Shown one piece after another: positions 15,785 through 30,707 of a DNA stretch of 64,000 nucleotides. Position numbers and translations under genes: made by a program. The notes beneath the pieces are model-generated. The model was not told the origin of the DNA and ran no database searches. It saw only the letters and a program-made list of their open reading frames with translations. This DNA is from Scylla paramamosain (Eukaryota > Arthropoda > Malacostraca > Decapoda > Portunidae), in NCBI RefSeq assembly GCF_035594125.1, contig NC_087155.1, forward strand, positions 4,224,192-4,288,191, given 5' to 3'. The first letter of the stretch is position 1; every line of letters starts with the position of its first letter.

Positions 15785-18010
15785 GTGGTGTGTATTTACC
15801 TAGTTGTATTTACCTAGTTGTGTTTTACAGGAAAAGAGCTATGCTCGTGCTGTCCTGTCTCCATATCTATAAGCATCCAGCTTAACTTTAAATTCATTAA
15901 TATTTTTTGCTTGTACCACTGTTTCATCTAAGTTGTTCCATATTTCTATGCTTCTATTTGGGAAACCATATTTCTTGACATTTCTACTTGCTGTTTTCTT
16001 CAATTTCACTCCATGTCCTCTTGTATCTCTTGAGTCCTACACAAATAAGTCTTTTTTGTCAACTTTATTCTTACCCTTTAAAGCTCTGTATATAGCAATC
16101 AGGTCTCCTCTTTCTCTTCTCTCTTGTAATGATGGAAGCTTCAATCTCCTTAATCTTTCTTCATAGATTAAATATCTCAAACTTGGTACCAATTTGGTTG
16201 CAGCTCTTTGGATCCTTTCTATTTTCCTTATATGCTTTTTATTATGCGGTGACCAAACAATTGTGGCATATTCTAGTTTTGGTCAAATCACATATTCCAT
16301 CAACTTTTTCATCATCTCCTCATCCATGTAAGCAAATGCCCCTTTCATCTTTCTTAGTAACTCATAGGTTTCCCCAACTATTTTGTTTACATGTTTTTCT
16401 GATGATAAATTATCACTGATTGTAATTCCTGTCTTTTTCTTCTTTGGTTTTTTTTAATTTCCACTTCTCCCATGGTGTAGGAACTTGTCAATCTTCTTTT
16501 GCTTTTTCCTAATTCCATCACCTTGCATTTCTTTGCACTGAATTCCATTTCCTATTTCTTACTCCATTTATATATTTTATTTAGATCTTTCTGTCATATT
16601 TCACAATCCATATTGTTTTCCACTCTTTTCAATAATTTTGCATCGTCTACAAACAGACTTATATAACTGTCAATCTCATCTACCATATTGTTGACATACA
16701 CCAGAAACATTATGGAAGCTAAGACTGTCCCCTGTGGTACTCCACTTGTAACTCTACACCATTCTGATTTTTCTCCCTTTATTACTGTTCTCATTTCTCT
16801 ATCCCTCAAGAAGTCTGTAATCCAATTCAGTGTGTTGCCTTGCAAACCCCCTATATTTTTAATTTTCCATAGCAGTCTCTGGTGTGGTACCTTATCAAGT
16901 GCTTTTTTAGGTCTAAATAAACACAGTCTGCCCAACCCTCTCTCTCTCTCTTGAATTATATCAATTGCTCTACTAAAAATGTCATTAAATTCGTGACACA
17001 AGATCTTCCACTTCTGAAAGCAAATTGTCTGTCAGTCAATGTATGTGTTTCTTCTAATTATTTCATCCATCTGTTTTTAACTATTCTTTCTGCTATTTTT
17101 GCCACCACACTTGTTAGGGACACTGGTCTGTAATTCAGGGGATCTTCTTTATTACCTCCTTTAAAAATGGGCACAATATTGGTTTTCTTCCAGTCTAGAG
17201 GAATATTTTCTTCCTTAAAAGAGCATACTATGGTATTGTGTATACCTTCTGCCAGTTGTTCACAACATTCCTTAAGTATCCAGTTGGACACTCCATCTGG
17301 TCCCTGAGCCTTACTTACATCCAAATCTTTCATAATCTTCTTAATTTCACTTATGTCCACCTATATCTCTCTCATCACATTGTCTCTGTGCCATGCTCTT
17401 TCTCCTTCAAATTTGCTTTCTTTGGTAAATGCTGACTGGAAGCACTTGTTCATTAATTCCGCTTGCAACCGTGTATCTTCGTATGTAACGTCATCTTTCA
17501 TTAATTTATCTATTGTTTGCCTGTTTTTCATCTTCCCATTCATATATCTGAAGAGTAACTTTGGCTCATCTTTGGATTTGTTAACTATCTCTTTCTCATA
17601 ATTCCTTTCTTCATATCTCAGGATTCTGATATATTTGTTTCTTGCATTCTTGAAATCTTCCCATTTCTCACTTCCTCCTTTTTTTCTCTATCTATTCCAT
17701 GCTGCTTCTTTTTCTTTTCTTGCTGTTATATATCTCGTATTCAAGCAGTCTTTTTTCTTTTTCTTTGTTTTTCTTTGTTTTGATCTTCGGTACATATCTA
17801 CTGACCCCTTCATTATAGATTTCCATGAATATGTCCCACTTTTCCTGCATACTGCTTACAATGAACAGTTGTTTCCATTTAGCCTCTGCAAAATATTCCT
17901 TCAACCTGATAAAATCTGTTTTCCTGTAAATATATCTTCCATTCTTGTAAATTTCATTCCTATTTTCTATTGGACCACTGCCTATACTGAATTCAATTAA
18001 CAGATGGTCA

Positions 18011-20372
18011 TAAGAACATAAGAACATAAGAAATAAGGGAAGCTGCAAGAAGCGACCAGGCTTACATGTGGCAGTCCCTGTATGAAATATACCTACCTAT
18101 TTCCATCTATTATCCCCATCCATAAACCTGTCTAATCTTCTCTTAAAGCTCTCTAATGTCCTAGCACTAACAACATGATTACTGAATCCATTTCACTCAT
18201 CTACCACTCTATTCGAGAACCAATTTTTTCCTATCTCCTTCCTAAACCTAAATTTTTCAAGCTTGAACCCGTTATTTCTTGTTCTATCCTGGTTGCTGAT
18301 CCTAAGAATTTTGCTTACATCCCCCTTGTTATAACCCTCATACCATTTAAAGACTTCTATCAGGTCCCCTCTTAACCTATGTCTCTCTAAAGAATGTAAT
18401 TTTAACAACTTCAATCTCGCCTCATAAGGAATACTCCTCATCCCCTGTATCCTTTTAGTCATTCTCCTCTGTACTGATTCTAATAGACCTATATCTTTCC
18501 TGTAATGTGGGGACCAGAACTGCACAGCGTAGTCTAGATGAGGTCTGACCAGCGCCAAGTATAACTTCAATATTACTTCCGGCCTTTTACTTTTAACACT
18601 CCTAAAAATTAATCCTAGCACCTTATTTACTCTGTTTCTGGCCTCTATGCATTGTTTTCCTAGACGGAGTTCAGAGCTAACTATAACTCCTAAATCTTTC
18701 TCATACCCTGTACCTACCAGAGTTTGGTTGTTTAATGTGTACCTGTGGGTTTCCTCTACCTACACTAAGTACTTTGCATTTATTGATATTGAATTGCATT
18801 TGCCATCTGTCCGTCCATTCATTCATTCATCCTATCTAAATCTGCCTGCAAGGCAAAGGCATCCGATTCTGACCTAATTAATCTACCTATCTTTGTGTCA
18901 TCCACAAATTTACTAACATCACTACTAATTCCACTATCCAAGTCATTGATATATATTAGAAATAACAATGGCCCTAATACTGATCCCTGTGGCACCCCAC
19001 TAATTACATGACCCCACTTCGGATCTTTGTCGCCTGTCGCTATCCAGCCTAACACCTTCCCATCTATCCCGTGTTCCATAACCTTTCTCAGGAGCCTTTG
19101 ATGGGGTACCTTGTCAAATGCTTTACTAAAGTCCAGATATAAGATATAACTATCACCATTATCTACTGCCTCGTACACCTTACTGTAAAAAATTAACAAG
19201 TTTGTCAGGCAAGACTTCCCTTTCATGAAGCCATGCTGTGACTGACTTATCAAGTTATGCTCATCCAAATCTTCCCTAATGTTCCTCGTTATTATTGACT
19301 CTAATATTCTACCTACAACTGAAGTTAAGCTGACAGGTCTATAGTTAGACACTAAAGTTTTATCTCCTTTCTTAAAGATGGGTACTACATTAGCCTGCCT
19401 CCACATTACCGATACCTCACTTGACTCAAGTGATTTCCTAAAGACAGAAACTAACGGCTCGCTAATAACCTCTTTGCATTCCTTAAGTACCCTGGGATAT
19501 ATTTCATGTGGTCCTGGTGTCTTGAACTTTTTTAGCCTATCTATCTCCTGTTCCACTATCTCCCTAGTTATGGAAATATCTGTCAGCTTCTCATTCTCAT
19601 CTGCTCTAAACATCTGTTCACTATCTGGCATATCCTGCATGTTTTCCTGGGTGAAGACAGTTAAAAATGCTCATTCAGAATTTTACTAATCTCCTCCCCA
19701 GAACTAACCAGCTCCCCATCTGCTGCCTTTAATGGACCTATAGTATCCTTATTCTTTGTCCTGTATACCTGATAAAATCCCTTGGGATCCGTCTTTGCCT
19801 GGCTGGCTACCTTTAATTCATAATTGCCCTTAGCTTTCCTCATTAACTTCCTGACTGTTCTAACTAATTCATTATACTGTGACCATAAAACTTCTTCACC
19901 TGCCCTTAATCTCTCATAGATATTTCTCTTACACCCTATATAATGTTTTATCCTAGCAGTCATCCATTTAGGGTAATTTTTCTATGATCTTATTGCCCTA
20001 TATGGGATATTTGCTAACTGACCTGTATGAACTTTATGAAATATTTATACATTTCATCTACATTTACTTCACTTAATCCCCTCATCTCAGCCCCTACCAT
20101 CCTCTCCACTCCCTCATCTACTTACCTCAACCTCACCTCTCTCATTTCAGCAGACCTGACATTCCAACATACTCACCTATCTCCCCCTCCCTCTCTCCTC
20201 CGCCCCTTCCAGACGCATCTTCCCTCCTCATGTCCTACACCCTCACACCTCACCTCACCTCTCTCATCCTGCCTTATTTCTCTCAACTCCATCCCAGACC
20301 TGACCTCACCCTGCATCCATTGCCAGTCAACTTTTTAATTCCTCAAAATCTGCTCTCCTAAAGTCACTTTTA
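18011..20372 (-). mobile_element. LINE family C (CR1/L2-like) nested in B1
   Basis: The 3' end is a short tandem of ATAAGAAC words (18011-18035 on the plus strand), followed by the 3' UTR, C-terminal domain, RT and linker region. It is 5'-truncated near the ADFEELK segment. The left junction ends GGTC and the right begins GTCACTT. Removing the insert with one GTC copy rejoins the B1 endonuclease codons for K-S-D-H, so this is a clean insertion with a 3-bp duplication. Little of the C endonuclease is present. Confidence 0.85.
18819..19640 (-). pseudogene. Reverse transcriptase fragment of LINE family C
   Basis: About 273 codons open on the minus strand. RT hallmarks appear in order: [83 protein letters not shown] and KFVDDTKIG. 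Both catalytic aspartates of the VDD box and the upstream D of LDFSKAFD are present. It is cut off from the C-terminal domain (18621-18193, RPHLDYAVQFWSPHYRKDI) by a frameshift, and from the N-terminal linker (19963-19661) by another. The domain order suits RNA-templated reverse transcription at a nicked target, but this copy cannot make full-length protein. Confidence 0.9.
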
Positions 20373-21057
20373 CCTAGTGGGCACTGATAGTTTATTCCTT
20401 CAATGATGTCCATTTCCTTTGTAAACAATGAGTCTAGCCTTGATGCCTCTTCATTACCCCCAAATATTGTATTTTCTCCAGTCCACTGGGTCATAGTATT
20501 TGTCATTATTAAATTTAGAAGCATATATCCCCATGACTCTTCTCCCCCTTCAATGGTCCACTCTTCCCAGCATACCTCCTTGCAATTAAAGTCATCCATA
20601 AGTGTTATATTATTACTCTCTGCCAGTATTCTCTCCAAACAATTACTAGTATAATCCTCTTGTGTCCATGCATTCGTCCACATTGTGTCCACTGCAAAAT
20701 CTCTTCTTCCTTCTCCTTTTCTTTTTGTTTGAATTCTAATTACTTCCACCATTCCTTCTTCTATTTCAACCTCTTCCACTGTTATACTCTTCTTTGTAAG
20801 TAACATGACTCATCCCCCTTTCTTATTATTTCTCTGTTTTATCCACACATTATAATTACTATTACCAATTCTTATGTTTTCTATTGTCTCATTTAGTCTA
20901 ACTTCAGTAATACCCATGATGTCGGGCTGCTTTATCTTAATATAATTATTCAATTCTCACAATGTTGATATTAAACCATTTATATTTGTATATGCCACTG
21001 TCCACTTTTTATTTTTCCATACATTATTTACATTTCCTATTCCTTTTTTGTCAGATA

Positions 21058-21915
21058 CTACTTCCTGAGCCTCTCGTCTTTTACCTTCCAAATAGAACTT
21101 TTTTTCTCTTCCACTGTTCTGTTCTCACTTTTTGCCTTTGCTTCTTCTATTAGATTGCTCACCTTGAGTCTCTCCTCCTCATTCATGTCCCTCTTTATCC
21201 AAACTTTCCTGTATTGCTCTGTCTTGTCCAGTTTCCATGCATTCAATATCACTTCCATGGCTGTTGTTCGTACCCTAAATTTTACTTTCAGTGGCCGCTC
21301 TCTTCCTTCTGTATACTTCCCCAGTCTATGTATTTCCTTGGTTTCACTTATCCAGTCCTCCCCTTCTCTCTGTATATTTCTTACAACGTCCTCTCTTTCC
21401 TTCTTGTATCTTACTGGCTCTGTTTCCTCTTTTAATCCATGTATAACAATACATTTCTTTTTGTCCACTGTGTCCCTTACCATCGATTCCTTCTGTTTGA
21501 TCACTTTCATAATTTCCTTACTTAAATCTGTCTTTTCCTTCTTTTGTGGTTCTATGATTTCTGTAAAGTAAACTTTTTCTTCCCCTTTTCCTTCCTCCAG
21601 ATTTAATGTTCACTTTTCATGCGTATCACTTAATTTTCCTGCTTTTTAACAATATTATTGTTTTCCTTCAATTTTGTTTTTAGATCAGCGCATAGTTTTC
21701 AATTCTTTGTTTTCCTCTTCCAGGTCATGTTGTTGTTTTTCTAATTTTTTCATTCTTTCAATGAGGTCACTGATCATCCCTTCCATTAAAACCATTTTCC
21801 TTCCTTGCATTTTTTCATGTAGTTCATTGTCTTCCTCAAATCCTGGGAATGGTGACCCCGTTGGCAACATTCCGCTTCCACCTATGGCGTTCACCTTGCT
21901 GTAGCTTTCACTCAT
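21058..21915 (-). pseudogene. ORF1 (RNA-binding/coiled-coil) remnant of LINE B1
   Basis: Two frames. At 21915-21685 the peptide starts MSESYSKVNAIGG and contains the heptad-rich ISDLIERMKKLEKQQHDLEE, a coiled coil likely to mediate multimerisation. At 21510-21058 the peptide contains KKCIVIHGLKEE, RPLKVKFRVRTTAMEVILNA and WIKRDMNEEERLKVSNLIEE, resembling the RRM-plus-C-terminal-domain layout of LINE ORF1 proteins that coat element RNA. The two frames are separated by frameshifts between about 21520 and 21680. No CCHC zinc knuckle is seen. Function is inferred from layout only. Confidence 0.7.
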
Positions 21916-22098
21916 TTTATTACGTCTATCATTACTTAAATTTTCCCTTATTTTTTTTTATTTCTGGAGACAGGACAACTCTACTTGAGCACAGCTCCTA
22001 CCTGGGAACACATTCTAGGCTCCTAGTGCTGGCTGTGGTTAAACAAAATCTTTCTCTGCTGGAGCTTGGATTGCTGCTTGTTTACTCGATGACGATGT

Positions 22099-22124
22099 GT
22101 GTGTGTGTGTGTGTGTGTGTGTGT
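22099..22124. repeat. (TG)n microsatellite at the 5' end of B1
   Basis: Short TG tract exactly at the upstream limit of the B1 5' UTR. Confidence 0.92.
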
Positions 22125-22609
22125 CTTGTTACGACCACAAATTCCTGCCCCTCTTACAGCTGCCTCAAACTGGGCTAGTGTCCCCCAAGTCACCACATAT
22201 CTGACTTGGTGCAGGGTTTAATATGGGTTGCAAGTCCTCCTTTGACTCTTGCACCCTCTATGCAGATGGTTATAACACCAGGTTACACAAATGAGGTCAT
22301 CAGCCTGTTTCATCCACTCACAGGCAAGGGAATATTACAACAACTTGCCAAACCATTCCAACAGCTGGGAAAGAATTAACAGCCATGTTCTAGAAAGAGA
22401 CAATCACAACAAGGGACACACACTTAAAAGGATGAGGTATAATACTTCGTTGGACAACCGCCCTCAAATAACAAATCCAACCCAATGTCCAACAAAGTAT
22501 TATATCCCCAGCTGAGTAGTGTCATTTACAACCTCGTGGACGGCAGGCCTTTTGCAGGGCCTGAGGAGGGAGCAAAGTTTCATTACACAGCAACACACTT
22601 AAAATCCTC
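22125..22609. other. Unassigned block containing an imperfect inverted repeat
   Basis: Moderate-GC sequence unlike the surrounding LINEs. It holds an 18-bp imperfect inverted repeat, 22439-22456 against 22486-22503 (ATAATACTTCGTTGGACA against its complement, one mismatch) with a 29-base loop. It could be part of another retroelement; no coding domain was recognised. Confidence 0.4.
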
Positions 22610-25600
22610 TGCGGATTAAATTTAAGTTTCCACTTTAGACTTCAAGCATAAATTTTATCAAATCTTTCTGTAGCTCCTCAAATCCTCCTGGCTCTTTATA
22701 ACCCTTAACAGCTTTGTATCATCAGCAAGCACATTAATGTAGCTATCAAATCCTTTCTGCATATAATTTACATAAATCTGAAACATATAACTTGTGCTAA
22801 TACAGATCCTTGTGGTACTCCACTTGTTACCTCACTCCAGCCTGAAGTATTATCTCTGATTATTGTCCTCATTTGTCTGTCCTTCCAATAGTCCTACATC
22901 CAACTTAATATTTTGTCTTTTAATTACATTTTCCAATTTTCACAGTGGGCTCATGTGTGGTACCCTGTCAAATGCTTTTTTATCATATCCAGATATACAG
23001 CATCCATTCATCCATCTCTCTCTTGCACCACATCTATCACTCTTGTATAGAAGCTCAGCAATTTTGTAACACATGATCTTTTTTGTCTTAATCCAGATTG
23101 TTTATCTGCAATTTCCTCATCTTCTTCCAAATACTGTACCCATTTGTTTACATTACAATTTCACAGAGTTTACCTGTGACGCTAGTTAATGACACTAGTC
23201 TGTAGTTTAATGGCTCCATTTTATCACCTTCTTTATAGAAGGGTGTTATATTGGCTCTTTTCCATTCTTTAGGCATCTTCCTTTGTTTAACAAACTATTT
23301 ACCACATTCCAGATTGGCTCCACCAGTTGGTCTCTACATTCTTTCAATACCCACCTTGACATACCATCTGATCCCATTGCTTTTCTGACATCCAAGTCAA
23401 TCAACAGCTTGTAGATTTCATACTTTTCCACCATAATTTCATATAACCTCTCATTTGACACTCCACCTGTAGGAGCTACAAAATCTGCTTCCCTTTTAGA
23501 TACAGATTTAAAACTCTCATTTATAATTCTGGTCATCTCCTCATCATTTTCAAATGCCCTTCTGCTTCTTTCTAACTTAACAATACTGTTACTATTACTA
23601 TACAATACTATTTACGTATCTATAGAAAACCTTTGGTCTTTCCTTACGTTTCTTCACTATATCCTTTTCAAAGTTCCTTTCTTCTTCTTTTCTCATCCTA
23701 AAATATTACTTTCTTGCTTGTTTATATTCTTCTCTATTCCCTTCATTCCACTACTTCCTCACCTTCTTTCATGCCTTGTCCTTGTCCTTCTTGGCCTTTG
23801 CACATCTGGCATTATACCAACTATGCCCACTCTTTTTTTACTTTGTACACTGGTACAAACTTGAACACTCCCTCATTGTACTTATCTAACAGTGCTTCAT
23901 ATTTTGTCTGTACGAGTACATCCTTGTCTTCCAACAAGTTATCCCACTTTATACTTCCATAATTTTTTTTTAAGTTCTTCAAAATTTGTCTTTGTATAGT
24001 TTAGTCTGCCATTTCTGTAGTCTTCTTGCCAATCCTTTGCTTTTATCCCTTCTAATTTAACCTACATTACAATGTGATAATTTTTTCCTAATGGGGCAAA
24101 TACTTCATATTTGGCCTGGATTCCAGCTTCTTGGTAAACACTAGGTCAGGCATTGAAGGCTGCTCATCTCCTCCGTATCTTGTAGCTTTATCTACTCACT
24201 GCTCCAAAGTATTCACCATTGCTAATTGCATTATCTCTTCACTCCACAAATCTGCACCTTCCCCTAGTTCCAACTCCTCCCAATTTACATTCTTGCAATT
24301 AAAGTCACCCATAAGCAACAACTTATTAATTTTTCTGATCATGTTTTCCATGAATTTTCATACTTCTTGCATTATCTTAGGCTCATTTATCTTCCATGCA
24401 TTTGTCTTGGGTGGTATATATGAGACAATAATCTTTCTTTTTTTTTTCACCATCTTTAACTACAATACCCAAAACTTCTGCCATTCCATCCCCATATTCC
24501 GCTTCTTCAACAATGATATCCTTCTTCACTAATATTAATACTTATCTCCCACCTTTTTCTTTCCATCTTTCCTCCAAATGTTGTAACCTTCCTCCTCAAA
24601 TTTTATTTGTATTTCCTCTTTTAATTTGGTCTTTGTTAAAGATACATCTGGCTTGTTATCCCTTAGAATATCCCTTAGTTCCAATATACTTGACACAAGC
24701 CCATCTATATTTGTGTACATAACTTTCAACATTCCTTCTCAATCTTACTATATTCCCTCTCTATTGTTGCTCCTCTTCCCTGGCATTCTTCAGCCACCAT
24801 TTTCTTATCTTTCAATCCACAATCTTCCATACAAATCTTTTCACTTGATCCTGTGTCCTTTCTTATGTTTTTTTGCTTTAACTTCTTCTCTCATCTCTCT
24901 CAATTTATTCTTTTCATCCTCATTTAAATCTCTTCTTATCCATATTTTTTTTTTCATGTCTTCCTCCTTTGACAATTTCCATGTCCTTGCCATTACAGTT
25001 TCTGCTGCTATTTGAGTAGTGAATCAAATGTTTAGAGGCCTAACTCCATTTTCAGCATACTTGCCAATCCTCTGAACCTCCTCTATTTGGTCCATTATTT
25101 CCTCCCCTCCCTCATTCACTACTGCTGCTACTACTACCCTCTTTGGTCTCTGAAGTTCCTCTCTTTATCTTTTAGTCTTATTGGGTAATTTCATTCCTTT
25201 ATCACCAAATATCATGACACACATCTTATTCACTGTATCCCTTACTATTTGCTCTTTTTCCTTTATTATCTTTACCACTTTTTTTTCAATCTACTTATCA
25301 TGTTCCTCTTTTTTCTTGCCTCATTATTTCCTTCATATCAATCTTTTGTTTTTCTCTCTCCTCCATCTAGCTATGGGGTTCCTGTTTATCATATCTTGCA
25401 CTTTATCTCTCATGACATCTTCACTATGCTTATTCTCCTTCTCCAGTCTATTTTTCAGGTTCTTCATTTTCCCTCTTTAAAGCTGTAATCTTGGCCCTGT
25501 TTTTAGTATTTTGATCTGCAAGTCTTTGCACCTCTTCTCTTAATTTCTTGTTTTAATCTTCCCTCTCCTCTCATTGCTTGATGTCGCTCAATTCTCTCAC

Positions 25601-26010
25601 AATACTCTTCACATCCTTACCATTCATATCCAACTTCCAAATTCTCACTGCTCCAGTCAGCTTTCTCATCTCCCCTCTTAATTTTACATAATCATCTTCT
25701 ACTTTCCATAACCTCCTATTCATTCTACCCACATTCTGCTCCTCATCACTGTATCCCAGAAAATCAGCAGAGCTTCCCTGATAAGGTGATAGCCCTTGCA
25801 CCATTTTGATCTAAACCATGAGTGAGGTGGTTTGTTTATATTTAGAAAAAGTTCACTGCCCCTCCAAAATCTTCCTTTCAATAGTTATTTTTACCACACT
25901 ATTTCCCATACTCTATTATCTATACTGGAGATAGGACTGAGCACTCTTTAACCCTGTACATACGCTCTGGTATGAGCTGGAACCAAGACAGAGACATCCA
26001 CCCACCACAA
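22610..26010 (-). mobile_element. LINE family B copy B2, lacking the 3' end
   Basis: Begins within the RT thumb region, downstream of the catalytic box, and extends upstream through RT (23605-23246, LLIDLDVRKAMGSDG), the endonuclease start (24732-24535, MLKVMYTNIDGLVSSILELR), ORF1 (including the coiled-coil-like 25804-25571) and a 5' UTR with a GGAGATAGGACTGAGC motif near 25930. It reaches the TGTGTG at 26012 where B3 begins. The missing 3' end means later deletion or rearrangement, since target-primed copies normally keep it. Confidence 0.82.
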
Positions 26011-28290
26011 CCACCGCTGTGTGTATTTACTTAGTTGTGGTTTACAGGAGAGGAGTAATCTCATAGTATCCCATCTCTATATCTATCCAGTTTGGTCTTA
26101 AAAGCATGGGCAGTTTCGGCATTGACAACTTCTTCACTGAGTTCATTCCATTTGTTCACACTTCTGAGGAAAACTATACTTCTTGATGTCTCTTCTACAG
26201 TTAACTTTCTTCAATTTCTTACTGTGTCCTCTCGTACTCTGTGTGTCTAAATTTATAAAACATTCTTTGTCCACATTTTTCATACCATTTATCATTCTAT
26301 AGATGTTTATTAAATCTCCTCTCTCTCCTATTTTCAAGGGTAGGGATTTCCAACATTCTTAATCTCTCTTCATAGGTCGACATACTCAATTCCAGAGCCG
26401 CCATCTTAGTGACTGCTCTTTGTACTCTTTCCAATTTTATAATATTCCTCTTTGTATGAGGAGGCCACACCACTGACACTTATTCCAATCTTGGTCTTAT
26501 CATGGAAATCAATAACTTTTTATCATTCCTTCATCCAAATTTCAGAATGCCATTCTTACTCTTTTTAACAAATCCATCATCTCTCCAGTAATTTTATCAA
26601 TGTGTCTGTCTGGAGTCAAATTTTCAGTAACTGTTTCTCCCAAATCCATTTCTTCTTTTGATTTCTTTAACTCCACATCATCCATCTCATAATGATATTG
26701 CATTCTTTTTTTACTCTTACCAAACTCCATTACTTTACATTTACTTACTCTGAATTCCATTTGCCAAGATTTACTCCATCTATTTATCTTATTTAAATCA
26801 TCTTGCAGTATCATACAGTCATTTATATTCTCTACCCTTCTCATCAACTTAGCATCATCTGCAAATAAGTTCATAAAGCAATCTATTTCTTCATTCATGT
26901 CATTCACATATATCACAAACATTATCAGTCCCAACACTGACCTCTATGGGAAACCACTAGTTACTTTCAGCCAAGATGAATTTTGGTTCTCATCTCTCTA
27001 TCATCCAGATAATCCTCCATCCACTCCAGCAGTCTTCCTTCAATTCTTCCATACTTTTTATATCTTCCATAGCAATCTTTGGTGTGGTACTTTGTCAAAA
27101 GCCTTCTTCAAGTCTGAGCAGACACCATCTACCCATCCATCTCTCTCTTGCACAATATCGACTACCCTTGAATAAAAAGGACAATAAATTCATGAAACAT
27201 GATCTTCCCTTTCTAAATCCAAATTGACAATTTACCAAAACTTTATTTCTTTCCAAATGTTCCATCCATCTTTTCTTTATTATTCTTTCACATAGTTTTC
27301 CTACAACACTAGGTCTATAATTCAGTCAGTTTTCCTTATTTCCTCCATTGAATACTGGTGTAATATCTCCTCTCTTCCTGTCTTTTGGTACTCTTCCCTG
27401 TGACAATTATGTCATACTGTGAATTTTATCAGCCAGTTGTTCTCTGCATTCTTTCAATATCCAGTTTGATATTTCATCTGGACCAGATGCTAAATTTATT
27501 TACATCAAGGTCTTCCATCATCTTAAGTATTTCATCATAACTGACTGGGACTGTACTTAGTATGTTCCTCACCAAATTATCCCTTCCAGCATCAAACTCC
27601 CCTTCCACAGTAAATACCAATCCGAAACTTTTGTTCATAACCTCTGCCATGTCCTGTGCATCCTCATAGACTTTTCCTTCAACTTTCAGTCTTGATACAT
27701 CTCTCTTCTTCATCTTCCTATTAATATGTCTAAAGAATAGTTTGGGTTCATTTATACATTTTTCAATTATATTTCTTTCATAGTTTCTGCTCTCCATTCT
27801 TATTATCTCTATGTACTCGTTTCTAGCATCAATATATTTTTCCCATCTGCTCTCAGTTTTCCTTTTCTTCCATCTATTCCAAGCATTTAACTTACAATTT
27901 CTAGCCTTTTTGCATTTCGTATTGAGCCATTCCTTACCCTTTCTACATCTTACTAGCCTCCTCTAGGTACAAATTTCTTCACAGCAGTATTATATATACT
28001 TATAAACTCATCCCATTTTCCCTGAACATTTCTGCATGTTTAAAGTCTTTCCAGTCCACAGTGACAAAGTACTTTCTTAATTTTTCATAATCAGCTTTAC
28101 TGTATTAAAATCTTCCTACCTTTTAATTTTCATTGATTATTACATTTTCATAATTAAATTCCATCAACATGCGATCACTTTTGCCTAGAGGGCTATCACA
28201 GTGTATAGTTTTAATAATTTCCATGTCCTTGGTATTTCAAGTCCTTGGTATAAATCAAGTCTTGATGGTTTATCTCTTCCACTAAATCTG
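26011..28290 (-). mobile_element. LINE family B copy B3, 5'-truncated in the endonuclease
   Basis: The 3' end (TGTGTATTTACTTAGTTG) abuts the 5' end of B2. The C-terminal domain lies at 26479-26143, RT at 26937-26542 (NLFADDAKLMRRV; catalytic DD present), and the linker at 27797-27474 (LFFRHINRKMKKRDVSRLK). The endonuclease C-terminus is near 28150-28290, where it stops at another (TG)n. All frames are broken. Confidence 0.83.
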
Positions 28291-30126
<1,836 letters not shown>

Positions 30127-30658
30127 ACAGGTTGACCACTGATACTCCATCATTGTTTAATATGGAACCATATCTAATCCCAATATTTTCAGCTGGATAT
30201 AATATTTATCTTTTAGACATGCAATGGTTGTGTTGCTGGGTAACTGTGTGCAGTCATAGATGGCTATACAATTATAACATTATCCTGTTGTTGTGTAAGT
30301 TTGCTATTGAAAGACACTGCTGTCCATGCACACCACAGAGAGAAGAGGGCATCAAAACATTTACAAGATATTTTATATATTTTATGTATTATCAATACCT
30401 GCTTAAAGTTATCTTAACAAATTACTTTCAATTTGTTGTCAGCAAAATATGTTAGGATAGAAATGATGCAAGAAATCAAGAGTCATGAGTTATAACTGAC
30501 CACCAAACTGAGCAAGTGTAAAAGTTATATTGAATGAGTGGGAAGTTACATTGACAAAATACTATTACTAGGCTGCAGAATATGTTAGAATGGAGGTAGG
30601 AGAGATTTCACACAAAACCACCAAATCCATTCAAGAAGCCCCACATGGTGTGTTTGTT

Positions 30659-30663
<5 letters not shown>

Positions 30664-30705
<42 letters not shown>
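30664..30705. repeat. (TG)n at the 3' end of LINE B5
   Basis: TG tract that runs directly into TATTTACCTAGTTG, the family B terminus. Confidence 0.95.

Positions 30706-30707
<2 letters not shown>

Noticed and set aside
20027..20338. Plus-strand frames in 16-34 kb suggesting secreted or membrane proteins
   Set aside because: They are antisense to the minus-strand LINE B and C coding sequences; hydrophobic composition follows from the complement of Lys/Glu-rich codons.
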